The notes beneath the pieces are model-generated. The model did no database searches. It was given only the letters and a program-made list of their open reading frames with translations, and had not been told where the DNA came from. The position numbers and the translations under genes were made by a program. A stretch of DNA of 64,000 bases from NCBI GenBank assembly GCA_004010275.1, contig RBWT01000007.1:27673-91672 (forward strand). Reading direction: 5' to 3'. The stretch comes from Streptomyces huasconensis (GTDB lineage: Bacteria > Actinomycetota > Actinomycetes > Streptomycetales > Streptomycetaceae). The number at the start of each line of letters is the position of its first letter. Position 1 is the stretch's first letter. Positions 18,817-28,179 of this stretch are shown here, one piece after another.

Positions 18817-19104
18817 TCAAGCCTTCACGGAGACACGGGGTCGGACAGTCCACGCGATCCCCGTCAACACGGCAGTACAGGCCACCGATGCCGCTGCTGT
18901 CAGCCGAACCCTGGGTGGCACGTCCTCTACGGCTTTCCGCTCTCCGTCTTCCATGACGCATACGGTGCGCAGCCTGAGGAATTGAACGTCATACCCCACC
19001 GCTCCTCGCAGCTTGGACCGGCACGGGTGATCGACGGGGAATGGGGCCGAGTCCGCCCCGCCGTCCTGCGCCACGAACACGGTCGACATCAACCCGATGG
19101 CCAC
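18817..19104 (-). CDS. Hypothetical protein with C-terminal membrane helix
   Basis: A 95-residue frame starting at GTG 19102-19104, directly after an in-frame TAG, contains a polar section with DVQFLRLRTVCVMEDGERKA and one hydrophobic helix near the C-terminus (RLTAAASVACTAVLTGIAWT). An adjacent frame immediately upstream encodes a lipoprotein-like leader (VIAAAALVCAAVGTASC), so the true gene may start near 19165 with a frameshift. No family recognised. Confidence 0.4.
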   Translation of the reverse strand: MAIGLMSTVFVAQDGGADSAPFPVDHPCRSKLRGAVGYDVQFLRLRTVCVMEDGERKAVEDVPPRVRLTAAASVACTAVLTGIAWTVRPRVSVKA

Positions 19105-19158
19105 CTAACGAGCAAGAGGCAGTACCTACGGCTGCGCACACTAAGGCGGCAGCAGCGA

Positions 19159-19281
19159 TCACACGCCGCCATCCGCCCCAGAACTCCCCCCCCCCCGCCA
19201 GGCAACTCTGAAGGCTTTCACCAGGAAGAAGACGACCAACGCAAGGGCGGCCAGCAACACCACCGGTATCAAAAGAATCAT
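19159..19281 (-). CDS. Very small single-helix membrane protein
   Basis: A 40-residue ORF, with MILLIPVVLLAALALVVFFL forming one transmembrane helix and a basic, glycine-rich tail (VKAFRVAWRGGGSSGADGGV). AAGGCGAG upstream of the ATG at 19279-19281 may serve as binding site. The tail is encoded over an 11-base C run, so its length is frame-sensitive. No family recognised. Confidence 0.4.
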   Translation of the reverse strand: MILLIPVVLLAALALVVFFLVKAFRVAWRGGGSSGADGGV

Positions 19282-19663
19282 GACGATACTCGCCTTCGCG
19301 CTCAGCCACTCAGGGGCTTTCGGCCCTGCACTGAACCGAACTCGACGCCAACTGCTGACGTGGAACGAAACCACAACGTGATTCGATGAAGCCGCTGACG
19401 GTCTATCTTCGGTGGCAACCGACCCCAGTTCGATGTCAGGGGGTACGGGAGGCGTGGTGGGGTCAGCTGGCGCCGGAGCGGGCGCGGGCGAGGAATACCG
19501 CGAGAACACCGGCGCTCGGGTTCCGTTGTGGCGGGCCGGGCCGCGAACGCCGGTCGGCGGGTGGCGACGCGGGGCACGTGCGCTGGGCGAGTCTGACGAG
19601 CAGCGCGGCCGGGCGAGGATTGACGGCGGGAGAGAACCGGTGGCGGCTTCGCAGGCGGCCGGG
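19282..19663. other. Gap holding the out-of-frame tail of the next gene
   Basis: About 380 bases. On the minus strand near 19700-19740 the better protein-like continuation of the following gene (YVQAYIDTWRARAQ) is in another frame; beyond it, the sequence is Arg/Pro-rich with no recognised gene. Confidence 0.35.
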
Positions 19664-19879
19664 TCACGGGAAGTGCCCGAAGCGCGTGGCCAGGGCATTG
19701 GGCGCGGGCGCGCCAAGTGTCGATGTACGCCTGGACGTAGCTCCGACTTGCCGGGTGAGTTCGTCGCGTACGGCTTCGTACTCGTCGCGTGTCTCGGTCT
19801 GCTCCACGGTGCCGAGCTCGCACAGCGCCTGGACCTCATCGGCGCGGACGGCGATCCGCTGCCCCTCGCGTGTGTGCAC
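19664..19879 (-). CDS. Hypothetical protein, C-terminus probably frameshifted
   Basis: The 71-residue frame starts at GTG 19877-19879 (MHTREGQRIAVRADEVQALC) and contains an acidic helix (GTVEQTETRDEYEAVRDELT). After this the frame becomes less protein-like, while a second frame gives SYVQAYIDTWRARA, so one indel near 19745 is likely. A similar decayed sequence lies at 27540-27710 on the same strand, implying a small paralogous family. Function unknown. Confidence 0.45.
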   Translation of the reverse strand: MHTREGQRIAVRADEVQALCELGTVEQTETRDEYEAVRDELTRQVGATSRRTSTLGAPAPNALATRFGHFP

Positions 19880-20189
19880 CTAGTACATCCGCAGCTGCTC
19901 CTACCGGCCCCTGGCCGACCGAGGCAGCCCGGTCATGCGGCCCGGACAACTCCCCGGGAGCGGGCGATCCGACGCAGCTCGGAGCGGGCGGCCAATACCG
20001 AGAGAGCGGTCTCCCAGCGAGGGTGCCCACCGCATCCGTACGGGCAGGAGCATCAGGCGGTGGTGTCGCAAGGGCGAGTCGCGGCGAGTGCTCGGTACGA
20101 GGCGTTGCAGGCGACTTGTGTCTGCACCGGTGTGACTGGGTGCCGCAGGTGACGAGTTCGCCACCTGCGGCACCCAGCCCGCAAGCCGG
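19880..20189. other. Intergenic stretch, no gene recognised
   Basis: About 310 bases between two minus-strand genes. No domain, repeat or RNA gene was seen. Confidence 0.4.
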
Positions 20190-20378
20190 TTACTCCGGGC
20201 GGACCTGCGCTGCCTGCATGCCCTTCTGCCCACGCTCAGCGACGAACGAGACGGTCTGGCCTTCTTTGAGGGACTTGAAACCATCGGACTCGATGGCCTT
20301 GAAGTGCACGAAGAGGTCGTCGCCGCCCTCGTGCGGAGTGATGAAGCCGAACCCCTTCTCGTCGTTGAACCACTTCAC
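20190..20378 (-). CDS. Cold-shock domain protein (CspA-like), N-terminus disturbed
   Basis: The 62 residues contain the RNA/DNA-binding cold-shock fold with both RNP motifs: KGFGFI (RNP1) and DLFVHFKAI (RNP2), plus the typical C-terminus [13 protein letters not shown]. These ~67-residue proteins bind single-stranded nucleic acids. The natural start appears to be ATG 20400-20402, which has GGAG five bases upstream and encodes MSTGKSAR, but that frame hits TGA after 8 codons; the cold-shock frame opens with the GTG of VKWFNDE. A short duplication (GGCAAGTC/GGCACGG) of 7-8 bases in the leader explains the shift. Translation from the internal GTG would lack only the first strand residues. Confidence 0.8.
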   Translation of the reverse strand: MKWFNDEKGFGFITPHEGGDDLFVHFKAIESDGFKSLKEGQTVSFVAERGQKGMQAAQVRPE

Positions 20379-20584
20379 CGTGCCGACTTGCCGGTTGACA
20401 TGTCCACTCCAAAGTTCACTAGCGACTCAGCGCCGCCAAACGGGTCTTGGCAAGCGGACGTCGGGTCGCGTTCAGAACCTTGCCCAAGAGCTTCCCCGGC
20501 CATGCATCGTCGCGGGCAGTTGGGCACAGCTGTCAATCATGACGCTCAGATTCGCTGACTCACCACCTGGTCGTGTCTGCGTGC

Positions 20585-21561
20585 TCACTTGGCGAGCGAC
20601 TTGCAGCTGGGTGTCAGTTGTTGCGGTCGGTGGCTGCCGCGGGAGCTTTCGCGTCCACGGGGGGGGGTAGGTGCGAAGGGACGGTCCGAGCGGCAGCCCG
20701 TTTTCTCAGCCGCTGTCATGGGGCCGGTGCGCTGGTAGATGCGGTCGGGCACCAGGAGTGAGGGGCCGTTGGCGACGACATGCAGGCGGATCTGCTTGTC
20801 GGGGTCGCCGGCGTCGCTGGTGAACCAGCCGTCAGTGCGTTGGTGGCATGGCTGGCTTCGATCCAACTGGCTTCACCGACCTCGACGATCTCGTGAAACT
20901 TCCGCTCGGAGGTGGTCGTCCAGCGCCACGGCTCGGGTGAACTCGCGGCGATACCGGTCTCGAACTGCTGGTTCACATCACCCGTGAGCATGGACAGGCG
21001 GTTGATGCCCGCCTGCTGGCTCAGGTTGTCGTAGGAGCGCCCGGTGAACCGCACTGGCCGATCGTGGCTGATGGTGCAGTCCCAAATGCCGGTGGTCTGT
21101 GCGGTGGCGAAGGTGCTGAGCGGCTCGTTCGCGTTCGCGGTGAAGGTGCGGGTGCGCTCGCGGTGCCAGGTGGTGCTGCCTGATCGGTGGTGAACCTCTG
21201 CTGCGGGCCACCGGAGCCCTGGGGTGTAGGGCTGTCCGGCTGCGAGTTGGGTGTCGGTGCACGCGCGGCTGCTGCAGGGCCGGCAGGTTGTCGGGGTGGG
21301 CGGCGTCCGAGGGCAGCGACCGGCAGGGGTACTGGACGGTCCAGCCCGCGAGTTTGGCCTCGCTGCCGCTGGAGGTGAAGGACGGCTCGGTAAAGCCGGC
21401 GTTGATGACGGCGACGATACGGGGTTCAAGTTCGCCGCGGCGGCCGTCGGCACGGTGGTGGCCACGGCAGTCAGGCCGACAAGAGCCATAGAGGTGAAGG
21501 CAGGGCGCTGCCGTGCGGGCGCCGGTCCCGTGCGGTGCTGTGGTGCTGGAGAGCGGGTCAC
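20585..21561 (-). pseudogene. Secreted protein of unknown family, frameshifted
   Basis: The N-terminus (21561) gives a signal-like segment with FTSMALVGLTAVATTVPTAA. Next, a different frame reads RIVAVINAGFTEPSFTSSGS and LAGWTVQYPCRSLPSDAA, then the first frame again with RTRTFTANANEPLSTFATAQ and RPVRFTGRSYDNLSQQAGIN, and finally another frame (GWFTSDAGDPDKQIRLHVVA) to 20585. Conserved Trp/Phe/Asn patterns suggest a beta-rich exported protein of ~300 residues; at least three indels. It follows the RCC1-type gene in the same direction and may work with it. Not assigned to a family. Confidence 0.5.
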
Positions 21562-21716
21562 TGGGGCTGCTGTGCCTTTCGCGCGGGATCGGCCGGCAGC
21601 GGCATCAGGCCGTCAGCCGTGTCCGGTGCAGCCGCGCCGTCGCCCAGATTCGCGGCGGAGCGCTGCGCTTGGCAGCTGGCAGGGAGCGGTCGGTGCTGCC
21701 CGCGGGGCGCAGCCGG

Positions 21717-22830
21717 TCACACGTGTCGCCGGGCACAGTGTTCGTGCGGGCAGCGAATGAGCTGCTGTTGACGGTAGAGGGGCCATCGGCGATGACCTCT
21801 CTTACGAGGCCCCCCGCGGTTGGTCGTCAGTGTGCCGGAGATCCGTTCCATTGCCGAGCTGGCACCGAGCACCAGGATGTCTCCGCGTTTGACGGTCATC
21901 TGGTACTTGGTTGCCTCGGCGTGCTTGGTGGTCCATGTTTTGGCGTGGTGCGGCTTAAACGCGGCGGAGAACGTGGCCTGCAGTCCCATTTGGGCGCCCG
22001 CCTTGCCGTCGGCGTTGGCGCCGGCCACGGCTCCGACCTCACCGTTGGGCCCCTTCAGGTTGGGTATCTTGGCGGTGGAATGGCCCTCGCCGTTCACTTG
22101 CAGGAGGCGGGAGGTGGCGGAGCAACGGCCCCTGCCGTGGCAGCCGCGCAGAGGCCGCCGGCACACCTCCACCGGCTCGGCGCTGCTGGCCTTGGAGGTG
22201 CCGTCGCCCAGCTGGCCCTGGAGGTTGTCGCCCCATGTCCGCACGAAGCCCTTCTCTGTGCGGGCGACGCCGTGGTGACACCCGCCGCGACCTCGTCGAT
22301 ACCGCTGAGGCCCTCGATCTGCTGAGGCACGTACTGCGAGGTCCGCCTACTCGTGCCGAGCTGCCCGCGCACACCACTGCCCCACGACCACACGGTGCCG
22401 TCCTCCGTCAGCGCCAGGCTGCAGTCACACCCGCTGCCACCTGACGGGCCATGGAGATGTTCGGCACCTGCACCGGGACGCGCTGTCGTCCCGGATCGGT
22501 TGCCCAACTGCCCGTCGCCGTCCTCGCCCCAGGACCACACCCGGCCCTTGCTGACCGCCAGCGCCTACGCGCCGCCCGCCGCCACGTCATCGACATCCTG
22601 CAGCCCGGCCACTACACCGGGTCTGGCCCGGTCGTTCCGGGAACCGTTGCCAACTGCCCAGCGGCGTCATGCCCCATGCGCGTACCGTCTTGTCCTCCAG
22701 CCGGGCCACCGCGAACGAGGTGTCGCTTCCCATACGGTCCGCTGAGATGTCCTCCAGCTCGGCCCGGGTTCAGCCCGGTCACCGCCCCCGGCGACCGGCG
22801 GTCCCGCTACCTGCGTCGCCCAACCGCCCA
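21717..22830 (-). pseudogene. RCC1-repeat protein, frameshifted
   Basis: Several RCC1-type beta-propeller repeats are visible on the minus strand in alternating frames: VRAWGHDAAGQLATVPGTTG (near 22680), MWSWGEDGDGQLGNRSGTTA (22540), VWSWGSGVRGQLGTSRRT and IDEVAAGVTT, and RTWGDNLQGQLGDGTSKASS (22244). After the repeats the last frame runs into a ~110-residue region (EGHSTAKIPNLKGPNGEVGA ...) ending at 21717. RCC1 propellers in Streptomyces are usually exported or cell-surface binding proteins. At least three frameshifts; upstream limit near 22830 is approximate. Confidence 0.7.
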
Positions 22831-22955
22831 CGAAGGATTACGCACCGCCTCTCGAACGGCGCTCCGAGCACGCCCGGGTGCGCACCGGCGCGCTTCCGGC
22901 TCAGGACCGCGCCACGAGCTGGCAGGCGACCGGAGCTGATGCACCGAACAGTCCG

Positions 22956-24086
22956 TTACACGGCGGGGTGCGGCTTCTGCTTACCGAGGGGACAGACGGA
23001 CGCTGCCAAGGGAGCGAGAGTGGATGCCCCGGTCGGTGCTCCGAGCTGGGCCAGGATTTCGACGGAGAGCAGGTCCTCTTTGCCCTTGAAGGCGTCCGCG
23101 ATCGCCAGATCGGTGGGGAAGACCGTCTCGGCCGAGACGTTGTCCTGAACGATCCGGGCGAGGTTGTCCAGGGCGACAAAGACGGGGTCGCGAGGAACCT
23201 CGGCCGTCGGCAGGTCGATCAGATGCGTGGCGACCTTCGCCGGGTTCAGGCATCGCCTGATGATGATCGATGCCTGGTTCAGCTCGGACGTCGTCCAGAT
23301 CGACAGCACGACGGTATACAGGTCCTCCCATGCCTTTTCTCCGACCAGGTCCCGCCACGAGCGCATGAGCCCTTCCACACCCGAGATCTGCGCGGCGGCC
23401 GCATACGTCATGTTCGTGCGGATACTGGGGTAGGTCTTGGCCGAGAACTCCTGGAGCGAGGCCATGTCGAAGGTCCCGCTGCTGACGCAATCACGGATGA
23501 ATCGCAGCGCTTCATCGAGGATCTGCCCGCAGGAAAACTCCAGTTGATGGGGCAGGTTGGCCTTTCCGAGCTGGCTGCGTGCGGTGGTGAGCGTGGCAGC
23601 GTAACTCTGGAGCGGGCCACTCCAGCCGTCTGACCGAGGCCCCGCAAAGGCGACCATGTCCAGGTCGTGGGGGTCGATGCGGCAGGCGTTGGGGAGGTTG
23701 GGCAGCCTGTCGCTCAGATACGCGGCGAGGATCGAGAAAATGCCTTGGGGTACGTGACTGATCGACTTCGCCAGCTCGAACAGCTCGGGCACCGGCCTGA
23801 CGGACTGCTGGGGGTTTCCGTCACGGACAAGAGTGAATTTGCCGCCGGCGGCGTCGTTTTGGACCACGATCACGGGACTCAGACGACGGATCATCTCGGA
23901 CTTGAGTGCGGCATAACTCGCGCGCATCCCCGCGTTGACCTCTCGGATCGCGTCACGCGCCTTCACCTCGGTGTCCGTCCCAGCCCCCTCTCCAGCCGTG
24001 GCGGCCAAGGCCGACGGCTGCACACCGAACAGCGCTGTCGCACCGGCCGCCGAGACTCCGTCGATGAATCCTCTGCGTGTGACCAT
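22956..24086 (-). CDS. Tat-signal secreted protein of unknown function
   Basis: The intact 376-residue product starts MVTRRGFIDGVSAAGATALF, a twin-arginine signal with the R-R-x-F motif and an Ala-rich h-region ending near residue 30. The mature part is largely alpha-helical (VNAGMRASYAALKSEMIRRL; ISHVPQGIFSILAAYLSDRL; WEDLYTVVLSIWTTSELNQA) with no catalytic motif or recognised family. Export through Tat suggests folding, possibly with cofactor, before secretion. It lies upstream of the RCC1-like and secreted unknown genes in the same direction. The gene is not frameshifted, unlike its neighbours. Confidence 0.65.
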   Translation of the reverse strand: MVTRRGFIDGVSAAGATALFGVQPSALAATAGEGAGTDTEVKARDAIREVNAGMRASYAALKSEMIRRLSPVIVVQNDAAGGKFTLVRDGNPQQSVRPVPELFELAKSISHVPQGIFSILAAYLSDRLPNLPNACRIDPHDLDMVAFAGPRSDGWSGPLQSYAATLTTARSQLGKANLPHQLEFSCGQILDEALRFIRDCVSSGTFDMASLQEFSAKTYPSIRTNMTYAAAAQISGVEGLMRSWRDLVGEKAWEDLYTVVLSIWTTSELNQASIIIRRCLNPAKVATHLIDLPTAEVPRDPVFVALDNLARIVQDNVSAETVFPTDLAIADAFKGKEDLLSVEILAQLGAPTGASTLAPLAASVCPLGKQKPHPAV

Positions 24087-24479
24087 TCCTGTCCTTTCAC
24101 CCTGCGTCGCGCTGGAGGAAGTGCGCGCGGCGGGCGCAGATCACTTCACGCCTCTTCGGCGACCACCGGCCAGCAGCCAGCTTCCCAGCAAACCACCGGC
24201 GAGCGGCACGCCGCGCGCCGGTGTGCGGACATGTGTCTGTGAACGCTGCCATTCCTCGCCCGCATGACCCAGCAGAGCAGCCGCCCACTACTTGGCACTG
24301 CGCCCGCGTGGCCGGCGCGGTCGGCGAACCCGGGCGCACAAAGAACGCCCCGGCCTTCGGCGCGAACCCGCCAGTGCAGGGCCTGCCCAGACCCTGGTGA
24401 TCTGATCTCGGAGATACGTCAGCCACAGGCAGAAGAGGGCTACCCGCCCGTGCAGTGTGAAACATCGAAGCCGTGGAGA

Positions 24480-24900
24480 CTCCCCAGTGGATGCGTAGGC
24501 GGCGGAAACCGTGGAGCCAGGCGATTGTGCGCTCGACGACGTAACGGAAGATGCCCGGACCGGTGACGCGTCGGCGGGGTCTGCCGGCCCGGCCCGCGAC
24601 GACGGGAACCTTGTCGAGCAGCGGCTCAAGTCGGATGACGTCGGGGCGGTTTCCGCCGGTGAGCGACACCGCGAGCGGTATGGCCTGTCCATCGACGATG
24701 AGGTGGTGCTTGCTGCTCGGCCGTGCGCGGTCGACCAGGCTCGGGCCGCTTTTGGGCCCCGTCGGGCGGCCCGCACGTGCGAGGAGTCGATCACCGCACG
24801 CCCCACTCCAATGGTGTCTTCGACCGCAACTCGGTTGCTCACCGGTCCCCTACCCTCAAGTGCGTGCCCGTGGCTCGTTGGGCGGCCACGGTGTGCTGCC
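24480..24900 (-). pseudogene. IS5-family transposase remnant with internal deletion
   Basis: On the minus strand the blocks AVIDSSHVRAARRGPK, SMDRPYRSRC-region (out of frame), LTGGNRPDVIRLEPLLDKVP and VVAGRAGRPRRR are followed at once by GPGIFRYVVERTIAWLHGFR and RLRIHWG. In complete IS5-type (ISL2-like) transposases ~40 residues lie between the RPRRR block and the GIFRYVVERT block, so an internal deletion has removed them; frameshifts are also present. No terminal repeats found. Confidence 0.75.
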
Positions 24901-24985
24901 CAACGAAGCCCTGCGGGCCGGGACACCCGGGCGTGTACGACGGCATCACCCGACAGCCCTGTGGGTCCCGGCCGCGGGACGGCGG

Positions 24986-25959
24986 CTACGGGCGCTGCCT
25001 CACCCGGTCGACGATCCCCCAATCCACTACGTGCGACAGCTGGATGTACTTCCTCTTCCCGGAAGCGGAGATGCGCTCGTCGCGGAAGCCCAGGAATTCA
25101 TACGACGACGGGTCGAAGATCAGGTACTTGTCTTCGGAGGACCCACGCCCGGTATGGGCGATCCCCACGCCGGTCCGCCCGGCAGAGTCCTTCACTCCCG
25201 GGATCGTCTTGACGCCGGGCACAACGGCCAGCGCCTCGTACGCCGCAGGCCGCAGTCCTTGGGGCAGCACCGGGTTCTTCAGGAGTTCGCCGAGCAACCA
25301 GTAGGCCCCGAACCGCTCGTTCTTGTCGAGATCGCTGACCGACCGGTCGTCGGTGCGGGAGCCCAGGGAGATGATGGCCAAGATGAGCTTCTCCGGGTCC
25401 TGGGGCAGCTTCTTCAGCTCGCTCCACTTCCGGGGTGGCCACACCCCGCCGCCCTTGCCCGCGGGCTCCTCCCACATCTCGCGGCCCAGCTCCATGGACA
25501 AGGAGGGCTTTGAGACGTCCACTGAGTCCCACATCTCGTCGGTGTAGCTCTTGACCTTGCCGGTCTTCTGTTCCGTCTCCTTGATGATCCGCTTGGAATA
25601 GATGAACTGGTCGTCGCGCGGCGCCACCGGCTCCTTCTCCTGCTTGCGTTCCCACGCCGCCGCCCCGTTCAGCACCGTCGCGGGCGGCGATCTCCACCCG
25701 CGGGGAGCTCGTGCCCGGTGAACTGCCCTCGCCGGAGCCGTCCGTGCCCATCAGCACCGCCGTCCCCGTTACGGCCGTGGCGACCACCGCGGCCGCCGCG
25801 AAGCGCAGTACATGGCGGCGACCGGGACTGGTGCCGGTGCGCTGGTCCGCGTGGGCCATCGCGTTGAGCACGCTGGTGCCGGGCCCGGTCCCGGGCCTGG
25901 CCGGTGAGCGGGGCCGCGTCCGCGTCCCACTCCTTCAGGAGTTCGAGTTCGTCATTCAT
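24986..25959 (-). pseudogene. CU044_5270 family protein, frameshifted
   Basis: This membrane-anchored partner of ECF sigma factors starts MNDELELLKEWDADAAPLTG (ATG 25957-25959). It then moves to a frame with LRFAAAAVVATAVTGTAVLM, the single transmembrane anchor. The C-terminal 229 residues (TVLNGAAAWERK region, QFIYSKRIIKETEQKTGKVK, PGVKTIPGVKDSAGRTGVG, KYLIFDPSSYEFLGFRDERI) end at 24986. Members follow a SigE-type sigma gene and are thought to modulate it. The start overlaps the sigma gene stop by 8 bases, indicating coupling. Two indels, near 25880 and 25690, break the frame. Confidence 0.85.
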
Positions 25960-26583
25960 GGTCGGATACCTCTCGCAGTGCCGTCGGATTGGTTCCGCCC
26001 AATGCTTCGCGCAGCTTGGTGCGAGCCCGGTGCAGCCGTGATCTGACCGTGCCCACGGGGACACCGAGGGCCTGGGCCGCCTCCTCGTAGCTGAGATCCC
26101 CCCAGGCCACCAGCAGGAGCACGTCCCGGTGCCGAGCGGGCAGCGCGGCCAGTGCCGCCGCCAGCTCACGGCGTACGGCCCGCGCCACCACCCGGTCCGC
26201 GGCCCGGTCGGCCAGCGCTCGTCGAGGTCGGCGAGGGCCGGGACCCGGGCCATGGCCTTGAACCGGCGCGCCTCCGCCCGCCGATGCCGACCGACCAAGT
26301 TGGTCGCTATGCCGAACAGCCAGGGCCGGGCGTCGGCGCTCGCGCCGCGGGCCGGGTCGTAGCGGTGCCGCTGCTGGAATGCGGTGGTGAAGGTCTCCGC
26401 CACGAGGTCATCGGCGACCTCGCCACCGAGGCGGCGGGCCGCGTAACGGTGCACGGCGTCGGCGTGCCGGTCGAAGAGCGCGGCGAACGCCTCGGGCTCA
26501 TCCCGGGACCGCGCGATCACGGAGGCGTCGCTTTCCGTATCGGCACGCGCGGTGCCGATGTCGACGCCTGGTCCGACGGTCAT
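25952..26583 (-). pseudogene. ECF RNA polymerase sigma factor, one frameshift
   Basis: The N-terminal frame from GTG/ATG 26583 (DTESDASVIARSRDEPEAFA) holds sigma region 2 (FDRHADAVHRYAARRLGGEV, DDLVAETFTTAFQQRHRY). The C-terminal frame from 26191 holds sigma region 4 (LAALPARHRDVLLLVAWGDL; YEEAAQALGVPVGTVRSRLH). A single indel near 26210 separates them; together they give the usual ~200-residue factor. It is followed by the overlapping CU044_5270 gene, the standard arrangement, so it likely directs a stress- or envelope-type regulon (inference). Confidence 0.88.
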
Positions 26584-26880
26584 CGGGGCTCCTCTCGTCC
26601 AGGGGACGATGCTCGAATACGTGGGCTTTCACCTGTCCTTCGCCCATCGCGCCGAAGCGGTTCCATCGGACCCCCGCGGCGGCATCACTTTCCTGGTCAT
26701 GCGCCCCCCGGACCCCACACCGAGGAAGATCTCGGTGACAGTTGACGCTGGAGGGTATACCTCGCGTCCGGCCCACAGCCTGACGCAGCGGGCCCACGTA
26801 GTCCCCTCGCCTGCTTCACGGTTGCCCCCGGCGTACACACGCAGAGTCTGTGTGCCGGACACCGGGGCGCAGATGGAAGC

Positions 26881-27357
26881 TCAGAGAAAGGCTCTCAGTA
26901 GCGCAGCAACGGCCACGAAGGTGACGCCGACCAGAATGAAGTTCACTGCGCGTCGCAACATCTGGAACTTCAAGCTGACCCCGCGTGACAGGAAAACAAT
27001 CGTTTCCGCTCGCCTCTCCACATCCAGGTGGGCCCGTAACTCGTCGACGTCCATCGTCCTCCAGCGAGACCAGCCCAACGAGGTGCCGGCTCGGTCGACA
27101 GCGTTGGGACGAACAGCGACGAGCAGAGTGAGAGTGGCGAGCAGGAGAAAGACTGCACCGGCCGCTCCGGTGACCAGCACAGCAACGGGTTGTTCGCTGT
27201 CGAGGCTCGTCGTGGCGAAGCCCAGGCCGACGCTGTTGATGGCCAGGAGAATGCTCGCCTTCGTCTCGCCGCGGGTGAGTTCGCTCGCAGCCGTTCTGAG
27301 GGCGTAGTCCAAGTTCTCGGACAGAAGGTTCGAAGTATCACGTTGTGGCTGGCTCAT
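26881..27357 (-). CDS. Pycsar-type effector membrane protein (PycTM-like, DUF5706)
   Basis: The 158-residue protein (MSQPQRDTSNLLSENLDYAL) matches the effector of pyrimidine cyclase anti-phage systems. An N-terminal amphipathic stretch with SELTRGETKASILLAINSV leads into helix 1 (~34-50); helix 2 is at ~57-82 (VLVTGAAGAVFLLLATLTLL). A polar linker with DELRAHLDVERRAETIV and a third helix follow at ~137-157 (VNFILVGVTFVAVAALLRAF). In Pycsar, a phage-triggered cyclase makes cCMP or cUMP and the membrane effector damages the membrane. No uridylate/cytidylate cyclase gene is visible in this window. GGAG lies 7 bases before the ATG. It may be an orphan effector or part of another signalling pair. 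Confidence 0.75.
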   Translation of the reverse strand: MSQPQRDTSNLLSENLDYALRTAASELTRGETKASILLAINSVGLGFATTSLDSEQPVAVLVTGAAGAVFLLLATLTLLVAVRPNAVDRAGTSLGWSRWRTMDVDELRAHLDVERRAETIVFLSRGVSLKFQMLRRAVNFILVGVTFVAVAALLRAFL

Positions 27358-28179
27358 GGGCACTCCGTCTGTTGTGCCGAAGACACCTGCAACTGGCAGC
27401 GCGGTTCCGCTGGTCGGGCCACCTCCCGCACGCCGGGTGATTTCACGCCGCATATCTGCGCGTACGCCGGCCGATGCCGACGGCGTACGAGAGAACCGGC
27501 GGGGCAGGAGGCCGGCGGCGGCTCGCGGACTGCGGGGGGCGCGGTATTGCCCGCAGTGCGCGGCCCCTGTGCGCGCGAGCCAGGCGTCGACGTTTGCCTG
27601 GACGTACCCGCCGGCGCGCGGCGCGAGTTCGGCGCGGCGGCTTTGTTACCGTCGCGGGGCTCGGTCTGCGTCAGCGTGTCCAGCATCGACCCGCAGCGCA
27701 TCGCCGCGCCGCCCACGGGCACCGCCTACGACCTACGACCGGGCACCGACGTCGCCGTTTGGCCGAACTCTCCGCCGATGCTGCGCTCCCGCTCCGCGAG
27801 TTCCGCCGGGGCCGCGGACGTCGTAGGCCAGGTCCTCATGCCTGAAGGCCTGCCGGGCGTCGAACCTGGCTTCCGCAAAAGCCACCGCTACGGTCCCGGC
27901 GTCCATGTCTCAGGAGGGCGTCACCCGTGAGGTCATATGAGCTGATGAACGGGATCGGTGGAAGCAGTCTGGTTGACACAGGTGAGCATCTGACTTGTCA
28001 CACACGCTCATTCAGCAGTCCTTCTGTCACCACAAGTGGAGATCGCACAGTCCGCGGCCCTCCGTGGCGGTTCCATGGGTCATGGCCGCTATACGAGCCG
28101 GGGTTGGGCGTGTGTCCCCACACGGTCAGGTAGAGGCACCCATTGGGCAGGCCCGGAATCGTCGGGTCGGAGCAGACAG
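27358..28179. other. Long gap with a decayed paralogue of the 19.7-kb gene
   Basis: About 820 bases with no intact gene. On the minus strand at roughly 27540-27710, MLDTLTQTEPRDGNKAAAPN and, in another frame, RVQANVDAWLARTGA mirror the gene at 19664-19879 (QTETRDEYEAVRDE and YVQAYIDTWRARA). A further minus-strand piece near 27780-27905 (MDAGTVAVAFAEARFDARQA) may be its or another gene's start. The region upstream of 28180 carries the EF-hand gene promoter. Confidence 0.35.

Noticed and set aside
19188..19198. 11-base C run and nearby 9-base G run (around 20660) as candidate phase-variation tracts
   Set aside because: They lie in weakly supported or already broken genes, and homopolymer length is unreliable in this assembly.
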